A stretch of DNA of 64,000 nt from CALLVY01 sp937899855 (GTDB lineage: Bacteria > Bacteroidota > Bacteroidia > Chitinophagales > Saprospiraceae), in contig JBCBQC010000020.1 in the NCBI GenBank assembly GCA_039820405.1, positions 1-64,000 on the forward strand, given 5' to 3'. The notes below the pieces were generated by a model, which saw only the letters and a program-made list of their open reading frames with translations, was not told the DNA's origin and made no database searches. Shown here piece by piece: positions 18,897-26,919 of the stretch. The position numbers were made by a program, and so were the translations under genes. The number at the start of each line of letters is the position of its first letter. Position 1 is the first letter of the stretch.

Positions 18897-20648
18897 ATGC
18901 AACTAAGCGAACAGGAAATCGTGCGCCGGGAGGCCCTCGCCAAGATTCGCGACTTGGGAATCGAACCCTTTCCCGCCGAAACCTTCGACGTCGATCTCAA
19001 AACCACCGATTTTACCACCGCCGACTTTCACCAGGCCCTGCTCCGAGCGGTTGCCCAACTGTCGGCCATCGGCCCGGCCAAGGCCGCCACGCTCGTCGAT
19101 TATCTGAAAAAGAAAAAATTCCGCTCCAAGGTACTGCTCGAAGACGCCGCTTTTCTTCAGGAAATGGGCCTCGACGCCACCGCCCGCTTCGACGCCCGCC
19201 TCAATCGCCCCGACCAGCCGCTAGCCGAATTCGTCGACGGCCTGCGCAGCACCGCCCTGGGCCACTACGGCGCCGAACCCCAGCCCCGCTTCCGCATCGC
19301 CGGCCGCTTTATGGGCCAACGCGGCCCCTTCGCCAAGCTGCGCGACAGTGCCGGACAACTGCAACTCTACCTCCGCAAAGGCACCATCGGCGCCACCGAG
19401 GAGGAGCAACAGCGCAACGATGCCCTGATCAAACTCCTCCACATCGGCGATTTTATCGGCGTGCAGGGCTACCTCTTCGCCACCCAAACTGGCGAGGTGA
19501 CCCTCCACGTCGAAGCGCTGACCTTCCTCGGCAAATCCCTCCGCAACCTGCCCATCGTCAAAACCGATAAGGAGGGCAACGTCTACGACGCCTTCACCGA
19601 CCCCGAACTCCGCTACCGCCAGCGCTACGTCGACCTCGTGGTCAATCCCCAAGTCAAAGATGCCTTCATCAAGCGTACCCTGATGTACAACTCCATGCGC
19701 GAGTACCTCAACGCCAAGGGCTATCTGGAGGTGGAAACCCCGATCCTCCAACCCCTCTACGGTGGCGCTGCGGCCCGCCCCTTCAAAACCCACCACAATA
19801 CCCTCGACATGACGCTCTACCTGCGGATCGCCAATGAGCTCTACCTCAAGCGGCTGATCGTCGGCGGTTTTGATGGCGTCTACGAGTTTTCCAAAGACTT
19901 CCGCAACGAGGGCATGAGCCGTTTTCACAATCCCGAATTTACCCAGATCGAGCTCTACGTGGCCTACAAAGACTACGAGTGGATGATGAACCTGGTGGAG
20001 GAGATGGTGGAAAAGGTAGCGCTCGATACCAACGGGACGACCGTGGTCCAGGTCGGCGATCAGCAGATCGATTTCAAACGACCCTGGAAGCGCTTTACGA
20101 TGTACGAGGCCATCGAGCACTACACCGGCATCGACATCTCCGAGATGAGCGAGGCGGAACTGCGGGCGACGGCCAAACAATTGCACGTCCCCGTCGATGA
20201 GACCATGGGCAAGGGCAAATTGATCGACGAAATCTTTGGGGAGAAGTGTGAGGCCCAATTGATTCAACCCACCTTCATCACTGACTATCCGGTCGAGATG
20301 TCGCCCCTGGCCAAGAAGCACCGCTCCAAGACGGGGCTGGTGGAGCGCTTCGAAGCCATCTGCAATGGCAAGGAAATCTGCAATTCCTTCTCCGAGCTCA
20401 ACGATCCCATCGACCAGCGGCAGCGCTTTGAGGAACAGCTCGAACTGGGCAAGCGTGGGGACGACGAGGCCATGGTACTCGACGAGGATTTTCTCCGGGC
20501 CCTCGAATACGGCATGCCCCCCACGGCGGGGCTGGGCATCGGGATGGATCGCCTGGCGATGATTATGACCAACTCGAATTCGATCCAGGACGTGTTGTTT
20601 TTCCCACAGATGAAGGCCGAACAGCGTGCCGAAGAGGCGGAATCCTAA
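18897..20648 (+). CDS. lysS: Lysyl-tRNA synthetase (class II)
   Basis: A 583-residue class II aminoacyl-tRNA synthetase that charges tRNA-Lys. Class II motif 2 is FRNEGMSRFHNPEFTQIE and motif 3 is GLGIGMDRLAMIM; the catalytic-core stretch YVDLVVNP...RTLMYNSMREYL is typical of LysRS. The N-terminal OB-fold begins near residue 130 (FRIAGRFMGQRG). The protein is about 80 residues longer than usual. The extra part lies between the first helix (LGIEPFPAETFDV) and the OB-fold, at about residues 41-125, including LSAIGPAKAATLVDYLKKKK. A common Bacteroidota form is instead extended at the C-terminus. The catalytic domain is intact, so I expect normal function. A lipoprotein gene follows after 44 bp. 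Confidence 0.97.
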   Translation: MQLSEQEIVRREALAKIRDLGIEPFPAETFDVDLKTTDFTTADFHQALLRAVAQLSAIGPAKAATLVDYLKKKKFRSKVLLEDAAFLQEMGLDATARFDARLNRPDQPLAEFVDGLRSTALGHYGAEPQPRFRIAGRFMGQRGPFAKLRDSAGQLQLYLRKGTIGATEEEQQRNDALIKLLHIGDFIGVQGYLFATQTGEVTLHVEALTFLGKSLRNLPIVKTDKEGNVYDAFTDPELRYRQRYVDLVVNPQVKDAFIKRTLMYNSMREYLNAKGYLEVETPILQPLYGGAAARPFKTHHNTLDMTLYLRIANELYLKRLIVGGFDGVYEFSKDFRNEGMSRFHNPEFTQIELYVAYKDYEWMMNLVEEMVEKVALDTNGTTVVQVGDQQIDFKRPWKRFTMYEAIEHYTGIDISEMSEAELRATAKQLHVPVDETMGKGKLIDEIFGEKCEAQLIQPTFITDYPVEMSPLAKKHRSKTGLVERFEAICNGKEICNSFSELNDPIDQRQRFEEQLELGKRGDDEAMVLDEDFLRALEYGMPPTAGLGIGMDRLAMIMTNSNSIQDVLFFPQMKAEQRAEEAES

Positions 20649-20692
20649 ATTGTGGCAAAATAATTGACTTTGGATGTAAAAAACGATCAGAT

Positions 20693-21394
20693 ATGAAAAT
20701 GTCCCTAATGGCCCTGGCCGCCGTCCTCCTGCTCTGGAGCTGTACCGGCGACGCGGCCCAGAACGGCGAGGGAGCCGCTGCCGAGCCCACCACCATGGAA
20801 AGCAGTGCCGATAATTCGGCACCCACCACCAACACCGCCGAGTCCGGTACCGATACGACCGAACAGGTCGAACGCATGCCCGTCACCCAGGAGCAAGCGG
20901 ACCTGATGAATCGCCTGCGGGGCTACGATGGCAACATTTCACCCGTACGCCCCCTACCCGCCGAAGACATCAAGGCCCTGATGCCCACCAAACTGGTGGG
21001 ACTGGCCATCTACGAAAACGAGGGCGAAACCAACCTGGGCTTCGACTCGCCCACCACCTTTGTGGTGGCCATCTACCGCGATGGCTACGAGATCATCAAA
21101 ATTGCGGTGACCGACACCGGTGGCTCACCCAGTACGATGATGGCCGTGGCCCCCTGGGCCAATCAGAACCTGAATCGGGAAACCGCCCGGGGCTTCGATC
21201 GGAGTACGACCTACAAAAAGTATCCCGCCCACGAGCGCTACAATACCGAAGCCAAGGTGGGCGTATTTGAATACGTCATGGACATGCGCTACGTCGTGAG
21301 TATGGACGGTAAGAACCAGACCGTCGAACAGATGCGCGCCGCTGCCGACGAGCTCAATCTCGATCGCCTCATCGAGATGGGGAAAAAGAAATAA
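20693..21394 (+). CDS. Hypothetical lipoprotein
   Basis: A 233-residue protein with a lipoprotein signal (MALAAVLLLWSC, Cys at about residue 17). A Ser/Thr/Ala/Glu-rich low-complexity spacer runs to about residue 60. A folded domain follows with motifs LMPTKLVGLAIYENEGETN, TTFVVAIYRDGYEIIKIAVTD and YVMDMRYVVSMDGKNQTVEQM. I do not recognise the family. It is a probable envelope protein, downstream of lysS by 44 bp and possibly co-transcribed with it. Confidence 0.75.
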   Translation: MKMSLMALAAVLLLWSCTGDAAQNGEGAAAEPTTMESSADNSAPTTNTAESGTDTTEQVERMPVTQEQADLMNRLRGYDGNISPVRPLPAEDIKALMPTKLVGLAIYENEGETNLGFDSPTTFVVAIYRDGYEIIKIAVTDTGGSPSTMMAVAPWANQNLNRETARGFDRSTTYKKYPAHERYNTEAKVGVFEYVMDMRYVVSMDGKNQTVEQMRAAADELNLDRLIEMGKKK

Positions 21395-21436
21395 CCGCAG
21401 TGCGGTTTGGCCACTGGGCCAAAAAAATTATCTTGT

Positions 21437-21469
21437 CCGTTTGTTCATCCTTACAAACGGGCATTTTTT
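21437..21469 (+). terminator. Terminator-like hairpin abutting the bioY start
   Basis: CCGTTTGT (21437-21444) pairs with ACAAACGG (21453-21460) over an 8-nt loop, and GCA plus six T residues (21464-21469) follow. It looks like an intrinsic terminator for the lipoprotein gene, but the T-run ends directly at the bioY ATG (21470). It could therefore also act as a leader hairpin for bioY. Confidence 0.6.
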
Positions 21470-22018
21470 ATGGCCTCATCCTTCCTTCTGCGTACCTTGC
21501 TGGGCGTCCTGCTGATCGCCCTCTCGGCCCAGGTGAGCCTCCACCTGGATTGGCAAGCCCTACAAATTCCGATTACGGGACAGACGCTGGGCGTCCTGGT
21601 CGTCGCCTACGTACTGGGGGCTCCCTGGGGCTGGCTGGCGGTGCTTGTTTACCTCCTCGCCGGCGGGATGGGGCTGCCCTTTTTTGCCGATGGGGGGAGT
21701 GGCTGGGACAGTTTTAGCAAGGGCAGCGCCGGTTTCCTCTACGGTTTTGTACTGGGGGCGGCGATACTGACCGGCTGGCGAAAACGGGCGGGCGGGCGCC
21801 ACTGGGGCAGCGCCCTGCTGGGTATGAGCCTCGGAACGGCCGCGATTATGGCCCTGGGGCTGGCCTACCTCGCCCAGCGCTACGGCTGGGAAAAGGCCTT
21901 GGTCTACGGGTTCTATCCTTTCTGGCCGGGGGCCATCGTCAAGATTATCCTGGGGGCCACCCTCATCTGGGGCCTGCACCGGACGGCGATCGGCGCTAAA
22001 ATATTGGGAGAAGACTGA
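21470..22018 (+). CDS. bioY: BioY-family biotin transporter (S component)
   Basis: A 182-residue integral membrane protein with about six hydrophobic segments. The BioY signature is visible: IPITGQTLGVLVVAYVLGAPWG, LLAGGMGLPFFADGGSGWD and the PFWPGAIVKIILGATLI segment. BioY binds biotin with high affinity as the substrate-specific part of an ECF transporter, or alone. No ECF ATPase (BioM) or BioN gene is nearby. I chose the ATG at 21470; an upstream in-frame TTG at 21407 would add 21 residues that do not look like a membrane-protein N-terminus and span the terminator hairpin. Confidence 0.93.
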   Translation: MASSFLLRTLLGVLLIALSAQVSLHLDWQALQIPITGQTLGVLVVAYVLGAPWGWLAVLVYLLAGGMGLPFFADGGSGWDSFSKGSAGFLYGFVLGAAILTGWRKRAGGRHWGSALLGMSLGTAAIMALGLAYLAQRYGWEKALVYGFYPFWPGAIVKIILGATLIWGLHRTAIGAKILGED

Positions 22019-22046
22019 GTTGGGGAGCACAGATTACCCGTGGGGG

Positions 22047-22077
22047 TTTGTGAGACAGCTCCGAATTGTTAATTTTG
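22047..22077 (+). promoter_or_regulatory. Bacteroidota-type promoter of the WG-repeat gene
   Basis: TTTG at 22047-22050 and TAATTTTG at 22070-22077 are separated by 19 bp, fitting the -33 TTTG / -7 TAnnTTTG consensus. The predicted start of transcription is about 15 bp before the ATG at 22100. This is the best two-part match in the window. Confidence 0.65.
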
Positions 22078-22099
22078 GGCGAAATACACCCTACTCCTC

Positions 22100-23164
22100 A
22101 TGCCTACAGCTTTGTACAAAATCATCGAAAACGGAAAATACGGATTTATCGACCAGACCGGTGCCATCGTCATCGAACCTCAGTATTTGGAGGCCGAAGA
22201 CTTTTACCACGGTTTCTCCCGGATTCGGTTCAACGACAAATTGGTACCGCTCGATGCCCAGGGGCGCTTGTTGCTCAAGCACCTGTTCAATTACGTGGGC
22301 TACTTTGAAGAGGGGCTCGCCCGGGTCCAGCTCGTATCGCGTTGGGGCTACATCGACCAACGCGGTTCGCTGGCCATCGAGGTTCAGTACGAGGAGGCCG
22401 GTGATTTCAGCGAGGGCTTGGCGGCGGTTTGTCTGGGGGGGCGTTGGGGTTACATCGATGCGCAGGGGGAACTGCTCATTCCCTGCACGCTGGAACGGGC
22501 GGGGAGCTTTAGCCAGGGGCTGGCCCCAGCGGCCCGCGACGGCCGCTACGGCTACCTCGACCGCGAGGGCCAGTGGGTCATCGAGCCCGCCTACGATCTG
22601 GTCCACCCCTTTCAGGATCGGGTGGCCGTGGTGCTCAGCAAGGACAAGTGGGGGCTCATCGATCAGCGGGGAAAAATCTTGCTGCTGCCGCAGTTTAGCG
22701 TCATCGAAGGGCAGGGCAACGGCGAGTTTTATGAGGGTTTGGCGGTGGTGGTACACGAGGAGCGCTACGGCTTTATCAATCAAGAGGGAGACATCGTGGT
22801 GCCCCCCAAGTACGATTTTGCCGGCGACTTTGCCTCGGGGATGGCCCTGGTCGAGCTCGACAGTCGTTTTGGTTACCTCAATCAGGTGGGGGCGTTGGTG
22901 ATTGCGCCGCAGTACGAAGACGCCGGGGTATTTGCTGCCGGCTTGGCACCGGTCAAGACGGGAACACAGTGGGGTTTTGTGGATGCCACGGGAGAATGGC
23001 GCATCGCGCCGCAGTACGACGTGGCCTTTCCCTTCCGGGAGGGCTTGGCGCAGGTCGTACGCGAGGGGCGCTGGCAGTATATCAATCCAGCCGGCGAAAC
23101 CATCTGGAGCGAGCCCTTAGAGTCGGGCAATGACCGTCCGGTTGCCTTTGACCTTCTGGCCTAG
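22100..23164 (+). CDS. WG-repeat protein
   Basis: A 354-residue protein built almost entirely of about ten WG-type repeats (KYGFIDQTG, RWGYIDQRG, RWGYIDAQG, RYGYLDREG, KWGLIDQRG, RYGFINQEG, RFGYLNQVG, QWGFVDATG, RWQYINPAG). Each is followed by an IxPQY-like strand and a F.EGLA motif. The family (KWG/WG repeats) is common in Bacteroidota and has no agreed biochemical function. There is no signal peptide, so a cytoplasmic location is likely. Its last 48 bp overlap the 3' end of psd on the opposite strand. Confidence 0.9.
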   Translation: MPTALYKIIENGKYGFIDQTGAIVIEPQYLEAEDFYHGFSRIRFNDKLVPLDAQGRLLLKHLFNYVGYFEEGLARVQLVSRWGYIDQRGSLAIEVQYEEAGDFSEGLAAVCLGGRWGYIDAQGELLIPCTLERAGSFSQGLAPAARDGRYGYLDREGQWVIEPAYDLVHPFQDRVAVVLSKDKWGLIDQRGKILLLPQFSVIEGQGNGEFYEGLAVVVHEERYGFINQEGDIVVPPKYDFAGDFASGMALVELDSRFGYLNQVGALVIAPQYEDAGVFAAGLAPVKTGTQWGFVDATGEWRIAPQYDVAFPFREGLAQVVREGRWQYINPAGETIWSEPLESGNDRPVAFDLLA

Positions 23165-23770
23165 GTTGACCTCGATTTGGGCGTCAATAGGCAAAAATAA
23201 ATCTACCCGGGAGCCAAATTTAATAAAGCCCATGTCCTCCCCTTGTTCTACTTCTTCTCCTTCTTGGACGTAATTGACGATGCGTTTGGCCATGGCGCCG
23301 GCGATCTGTCGCAGTAGGATTTCATCCCGGCCATTGTCGATCACCACGGTGGTCCGCTCATTTTCCGAAGAGGATTTGGGATGCCAAGCCACCAGGTAGC
23401 GCCCGGGGTGGTAGCGGAAGTAGTTGACCGTACCGCTGATGGGATTGCGGTTGACGTGGACGTTGGTGGGGCTCATAAAAATAGAAATCTGCAGGCGCTG
23501 GTCCTGGAAGTATTCCGACTCCTGGGTGCGTTCGATGGTCACGATTTTACCATCGGCTGGTGCGTAAATGACGTTGTCGTCGGGTAGGAGCACCTCGCGG
23601 AGCGGATTGCGGAAGAATTGGAGGACGAGTAGAAAAAGAACGGCCGAAACGATTCCGGTGAAAGGAAGGAAGGCTTCCGCAAAATTAAAAACCAGCAAAT
23701 TGAGGACCACCAGACCCAGGGTAAGTCCGATCAGGATGCGGTGCCCTTCTTTATGAATTCTCAAGATCAT
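23117..23770 (-). CDS. psd: Phosphatidylserine decarboxylase, short (archaeal-type) form
   Basis: A 217-residue enzyme that makes phosphatidylethanolamine from phosphatidylserine, as the last step of the CdsA-dependent route. Two N-terminal membrane segments (ILIGLTLGLVVLNLLVF, GIVSAVLFLLVLQFF) precede the catalytic part. That part has APADGKIV, IFMSPTNVHVNR (active-site His), YHPGRYLVAWHPKSS and the self-cleavage site GFIKFGSRVD, where the Ser becomes the pyruvoyl group. The chosen ATG (23770) starts MILRIHKEGHR; an upstream in-frame ATG would add 28 untypical residues. It overlaps the convergent WG gene by 48 bp and follows cdsA on the same strand after 172 bp. Confidence 0.95.
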   Translation of the reverse strand: MILRIHKEGHRILIGLTLGLVVLNLLVFNFAEAFLPFTGIVSAVLFLLVLQFFRNPLREVLLPDDNVIYAPADGKIVTIERTQESEYFQDQRLQISIFMSPTNVHVNRNPISGTVNYFRYHPGRYLVAWHPKSSSENERTTVVIDNGRDEILLRQIAGAMAKRIVNYVQEGEEVEQGEDMGFIKFGSRVDLFLPIDAQIEVNLGQKVKGNRTVIARL

Positions 23771-23942
23771 TGTTTTCTTGGATTGTGGTGCAATGTTGGT
23801 AGCAAAAATAAAAAAAATAACGATCTCCGCTCGTTCACTCTCCTCAGTGATCATTCACCAAACCCCAGATCCGGGCGATTGTTGCGCCTGGTCGGCCTAA
23901 AATGGTGGTAAATCCGATCACCACCGAGCAAATTCCCCGGTT

Positions 23943-24782
23943 TTACTTGATTAGTAGTAGGTAGGCCGTGGCAAAGGGCAGCAGAAAAATAAAGGCATCA
24001 AAGCGATCGAGTACCCCACCGTGACCGGGCAGCAGGTTGCCGCTGTCCTTGATGTTTTCACTTCGTTTGAGCATGGATTCCACCAAATCCCCCGTAGATC
24101 CAAAAATGGCGACGATCCCGGCCAGCACCAGCCACTGCTGGGTACTGTGCTCCCGAAACCACTGACTGATCAAAAAGGCAATCAAAAAGGTGATGACCAC
24201 CCCCCCGAGCGATCCCTCCCAGGTTTTTTTGGGTGAGATCCGGGGAAAAAGCGGGGTTTTTCCGATGCGCGAGCCCACCAAATAGGCCGCCGTATCGTTG
24301 CTCCAGGTCAGTAGTAACAGGCCAAAAACGGTATTGGCGCGAAATTCATCCCCCCGAAAAGCGATAAAATCGAGCATGGCAAAGGGAATACCGATGTACA
24401 CCACCCCGAGGAGGAGAAAGGCAATGTTGGCAAAAGGCTGTTCGGAAGCGGTAAAGAGTTCGTAGATAAAGGAGAGGAAGAGCAGGGGGAAAAAGAGCAG
24501 TAGGGCGTAAATCAAAAAGTCTTCTGGCGAGTGGATCACCTCCAGCTTGAATAAGGAGATGAGCACGAAGGGCATCAAGCCCAGGATGAGGCCAATGACG
24601 CGTCGCACGCGATCGCGCTGCCCCTGGCTTCGCCGGAGGGTCAGCCCCAGAAATTCCCACAGACACAGCCCGGTGATGAGGGCAAAAAGGGCCACGAAGG
24701 AATAGCGACCTCCGTAGAGCCCGCCCAGCATGATGACCACAAAAAATACGGCCGTGACGACCCGTCTTAATAATCCTTTCAT
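23943..24782 (-). CDS. cdsA: Phosphatidate cytidylyltransferase
   Basis: A 279-residue membrane protein with about eight hydrophobic segments that condenses CTP and phosphatidic acid to CDP-diacylglycerol. The family signature is at the C-terminus: SMLKRSENIKDSGNLLPGHG followed by GVLDRFDAF. SPKKTWEGSLGG is the second conserved motif. Length is normal. It follows the CPBP protease gene with 10 bp between stop and start and precedes psd, so an envelope-lipid operon is likely. Confidence 0.96.
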   Translation of the reverse strand: MKGLLRRVVTAVFFVVIMLGGLYGGRYSFVALFALITGLCLWEFLGLTLRRSQGQRDRVRRVIGLILGLMPFVLISLFKLEVIHSPEDFLIYALLLFFPLLFLSFIYELFTASEQPFANIAFLLLGVVYIGIPFAMLDFIAFRGDEFRANTVFGLLLLTWSNDTAAYLVGSRIGKTPLFPRISPKKTWEGSLGGVVITFLIAFLISQWFREHSTQQWLVLAGIVAIFGSTGDLVESMLKRSENIKDSGNLLPGHGGVLDRFDAFIFLLPFATAYLLLIK

Positions 24783-24792
24783 GTAATGCGTT

Positions 24793-25728
24793 TTATTCCC
24801 CCGCGGTATCCGGCGGTTCGGTTTGGGCGTACCGCGATCGGTAACGACCGTAGAGTCGGCTACCGATCAGGAGCAGCAAGATAAGAGAAAAAATACTAAG
24901 CCCCCAACTCACCTCCTCGGTCTCGTCGGGGTTGTAGCTGGTCCACTCGTGTTGGTAGAGGTACAGTGCGATTACTTGTACGGCATTGTTGATAAAGTGC
25001 GCAAAAATGGGGACCCACAGATTCTTGGTCCAGTACAGGAGGTAACCCAGCAGGGCGCCCAGGAGGAGCCGCGGAATAAAGCCTTCAAATTGGAGGTGGA
25101 AGGCGCTGAAAATGGTAGCCGCCAGCCAAATGGCCAGGTGGCCCCGCCCCGCCCAACGCGCCAACTGTTTTTGGAGTACCCCCCGGAAGACCATCTCTTC
25201 CCCCAGCGCGGGTAGAATGGCCACCACCAGCAGGTTGAAGAGCAGCTCGTAGGGTCGATTGCTGATCAGGAGGTTTTTGAGCAAGTCGTTGGTCGAGTCC
25301 TCCATGTCAATCATCCAGTCGGGCAGGGGCAGTTGTTGGTTGAGCCAGTAGGTCAACTGGGCCAGGGGCATGGCCACGACGATCAGCAGGGTACCGAGCG
25401 CCAGATCGATGGTGGCCGGTCGTCGGTGGAGGGATAAAAAGGGCGCCCAGGCCCGACGGTAGAGCAAAATGGCGACGAATAGGGGAGGCAGGATAAAGGT
25501 ACTCAGGTGATTGATGGAGATGAACACCCGCATCAGGTCGCGGGCGTTGCGGCTGGTGCTGAAGCTGAGTTGGGCCACAATGTCCTCGTAGGGACTACCC
25601 TGGAGGTAGGCCAAGCCAAAGATGGCTCCCGCCCCGAGAAAGCCGCTGACCAGGAGGGTGAATAGCAGCAGGAACAGGATGGTTAGGGGAGGAAAGATTT
25701 GATCTTGGTCTGACAATTCCGAGCGCAT
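24793..25728 (-). CDS. CPBP-family intramembrane metalloprotease (CAAX protease/Abi)
   Basis: A 311-residue membrane protein with eight or so hydrophobic segments. The three CPBP/Abi motifs are present: EEMVFRG (about residue 190, glutamate pair), FSAFHLQFEG (His) and FAHFINNAVQV (His and Asn). In characterised members these residues form the metal-dependent intramembrane protease site; the substrate here is unknown. I chose the ATG at 25728 (MRSELSDQDQ). The frame is open to 25794 and would otherwise overlap divergent pdxJ. It is 10 bp upstream of cdsA and probably the first gene of that operon. Confidence 0.92.
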   Translation of the reverse strand: MRSELSDQDQIFPPLTILFLLLFTLLVSGFLGAGAIFGLAYLQGSPYEDIVAQLSFSTSRNARDLMRVFISINHLSTFILPPLFVAILLYRRAWAPFLSLHRRPATIDLALGTLLIVVAMPLAQLTYWLNQQLPLPDWMIDMEDSTNDLLKNLLISNRPYELLFNLLVVAILPALGEEMVFRGVLQKQLARWAGRGHLAIWLAATIFSAFHLQFEGFIPRLLLGALLGYLLYWTKNLWVPIFAHFINNAVQVIALYLYQHEWTSYNPDETEEVSWGLSIFSLILLLLIGSRLYGRYRSRYAQTEPPDTAGE

Positions 25729-25769
25729 CGTTCGAGTTAATTTGGCTAAATTTACCGCAAATTTAATAA

Positions 25770-26522
25770 ATGAAACGCAGCCATTTGGAACCAACCCGTC
25801 TTAGTGTCAACCTCAATAAGGTCGCCCTCCTTCGCAACGCCCGGGGCGGCAACGTCCCCAATCTGATTCAAATCGCCAAGGATTGCGAGACCTACGGGGC
25901 CCAGGGCATCACCGTACACCCCCGCCCGGATGAGCGCCACATTCGGTATGCGGACATTCCCCTGCTCAAAGCGGCGGTGCGTACGGAATTCAATATCGAA
26001 GGCAATCCCACGCCACGTTTTCTGGAAATGGTACTCCAACATCGCCCTCACCAGTGTACCCTGGTGCCCGACGAGCCCGGGGCACTGACCTCCGATCACG
26101 GTTGGGACACCATCGGCCGGGCCGATTTCTTACGCGAGGTCATCGCGGAGCTGCGGGCGGCGGGTATTCGCGTTTCAATTTTTGTGGATCCCGTGCGGGA
26201 GATGGTGGAAGGGGCGGCCGCCGTGGGGACGGACCGCATCGAGCTGTACACCGGGCCCTACGCCCACGACTACGCGCAGGATCCCACCGCCGCCGTGGCG
26301 GAGTACCGCGCTGCGGCTGAGCACGCGGTGGGTGTGGGGCTGGGTATCAATGCCGGGCACGACCTGAATCTGGATAACCTGCGTCATTTCCGCCAGCAAG
26401 TTCCCGCCCTCTTGGAGGTCTCCATCGGGCAGGCCTTGATTGCGGATGCGCTTTACTACGGCTTGGAAAATACCATTCAAATGTACCTCCAGCGTCTGCA
26501 TTCTCCAAGTGAGGCCCACTGA
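25770..26522 (+). CDS. pdxJ: Pyridoxine 5'-phosphate synthase
   Basis: A 250-residue TIM-barrel enzyme that condenses 1-deoxyxylulose 5-phosphate with 3-amino-2-oxopropyl phosphate to give pyridoxine 5'-phosphate in the DXP-dependent vitamin B6 pathway. Motifs: LSVNLNKVALLRNARGG, GITVHPRPDERHIR, FNIEGNPT, CTLVPDEP, SIFVDP and GLGINAGHDLN, ending with EVSIGQALIADAL. Length is normal. It is divergent from the CPBP protease with a 41-bp gap between the chosen starts. No other B6 gene is in the window. Confidence 0.97.
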   Translation: MKRSHLEPTRLSVNLNKVALLRNARGGNVPNLIQIAKDCETYGAQGITVHPRPDERHIRYADIPLLKAAVRTEFNIEGNPTPRFLEMVLQHRPHQCTLVPDEPGALTSDHGWDTIGRADFLREVIAELRAAGIRVSIFVDPVREMVEGAAAVGTDRIELYTGPYAHDYAQDPTAAVAEYRAAAEHAVGVGLGINAGHDLNLDNLRHFRQQVPALLEVSIGQALIADALYYGLENTIQMYLQRLHSPSEAH

Positions 26523-26817
26523 GGCTTACGGCGCTAATTGGGTACCGCCGCGGCTTGCCTTGCATCAAAAATTACAAGAATTAATGGATGCTAAGCTTGT
26601 TAATTTAGTGTAAACTTCTAAATTTGTAGAAGACACCTCAAGCGACCGGGTAAAAAAGGTGAGAGATTTTTGCCCGTCTTTTAGTCACGCAACTAACCCA
26701 GAGTAAGCTTGGATAGGTTGACAACCAACCTACCATTATTCCCATGTCCTTATCCTCCGTGAGGCAGCTCAAGTGACGTCAAAGCCCGAAAAAATATTAA
26801 TTCTAAATTGAATAAAA

Positions 26818-26834
26818 ATTAACCTGTGGTTAAT
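26818..26834. promoter_or_regulatory. 17-bp palindrome at the -33 position of the susC promoter
   Basis: ATTAACC TGT GGTTAAT is a perfect inverted repeat with 7-bp arms. Its right arm ends 19 bp before the -7 box, so it covers the expected -33 region. This is a good candidate binding site for a dimeric regulator of the Sus-like operon. The regulator is not in this window. Confidence 0.5.
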
Positions 26835-26853
26835 GAACCGCGTTTAAAAAAAC

Positions 26854-26861
26854 TACATTTG
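26854..26861 (+). promoter_or_regulatory. Bacteroidota-type -7 box of the susC-like gene
   Basis: TACATTTG matches TAnnTTTG exactly, 58 bp before the ATG at 26920. There is no clear TTTG at -33; the palindrome occupies that position, which would suit an activator-dependent promoter. Confidence 0.55.
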
Positions 26862-26919
26862 AAACTTCGTTCATATTCGTTTATAAACCTATTTGTACAC
26901 TCAAAACCTAGCTTTTAGT

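Larger units (their letters stand above)
26523..26919. other. Intergenic/regulatory region upstream of the susCD-like operon
   Basis: These 397 bp hold no convincing gene. The distal part shows no hairpin with a T-run after pdxJ. The proximal 100 bp are AT-rich and contain the palindrome at 26818-26834 and the -7 box at 26854-26861. Confidence 0.6.
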
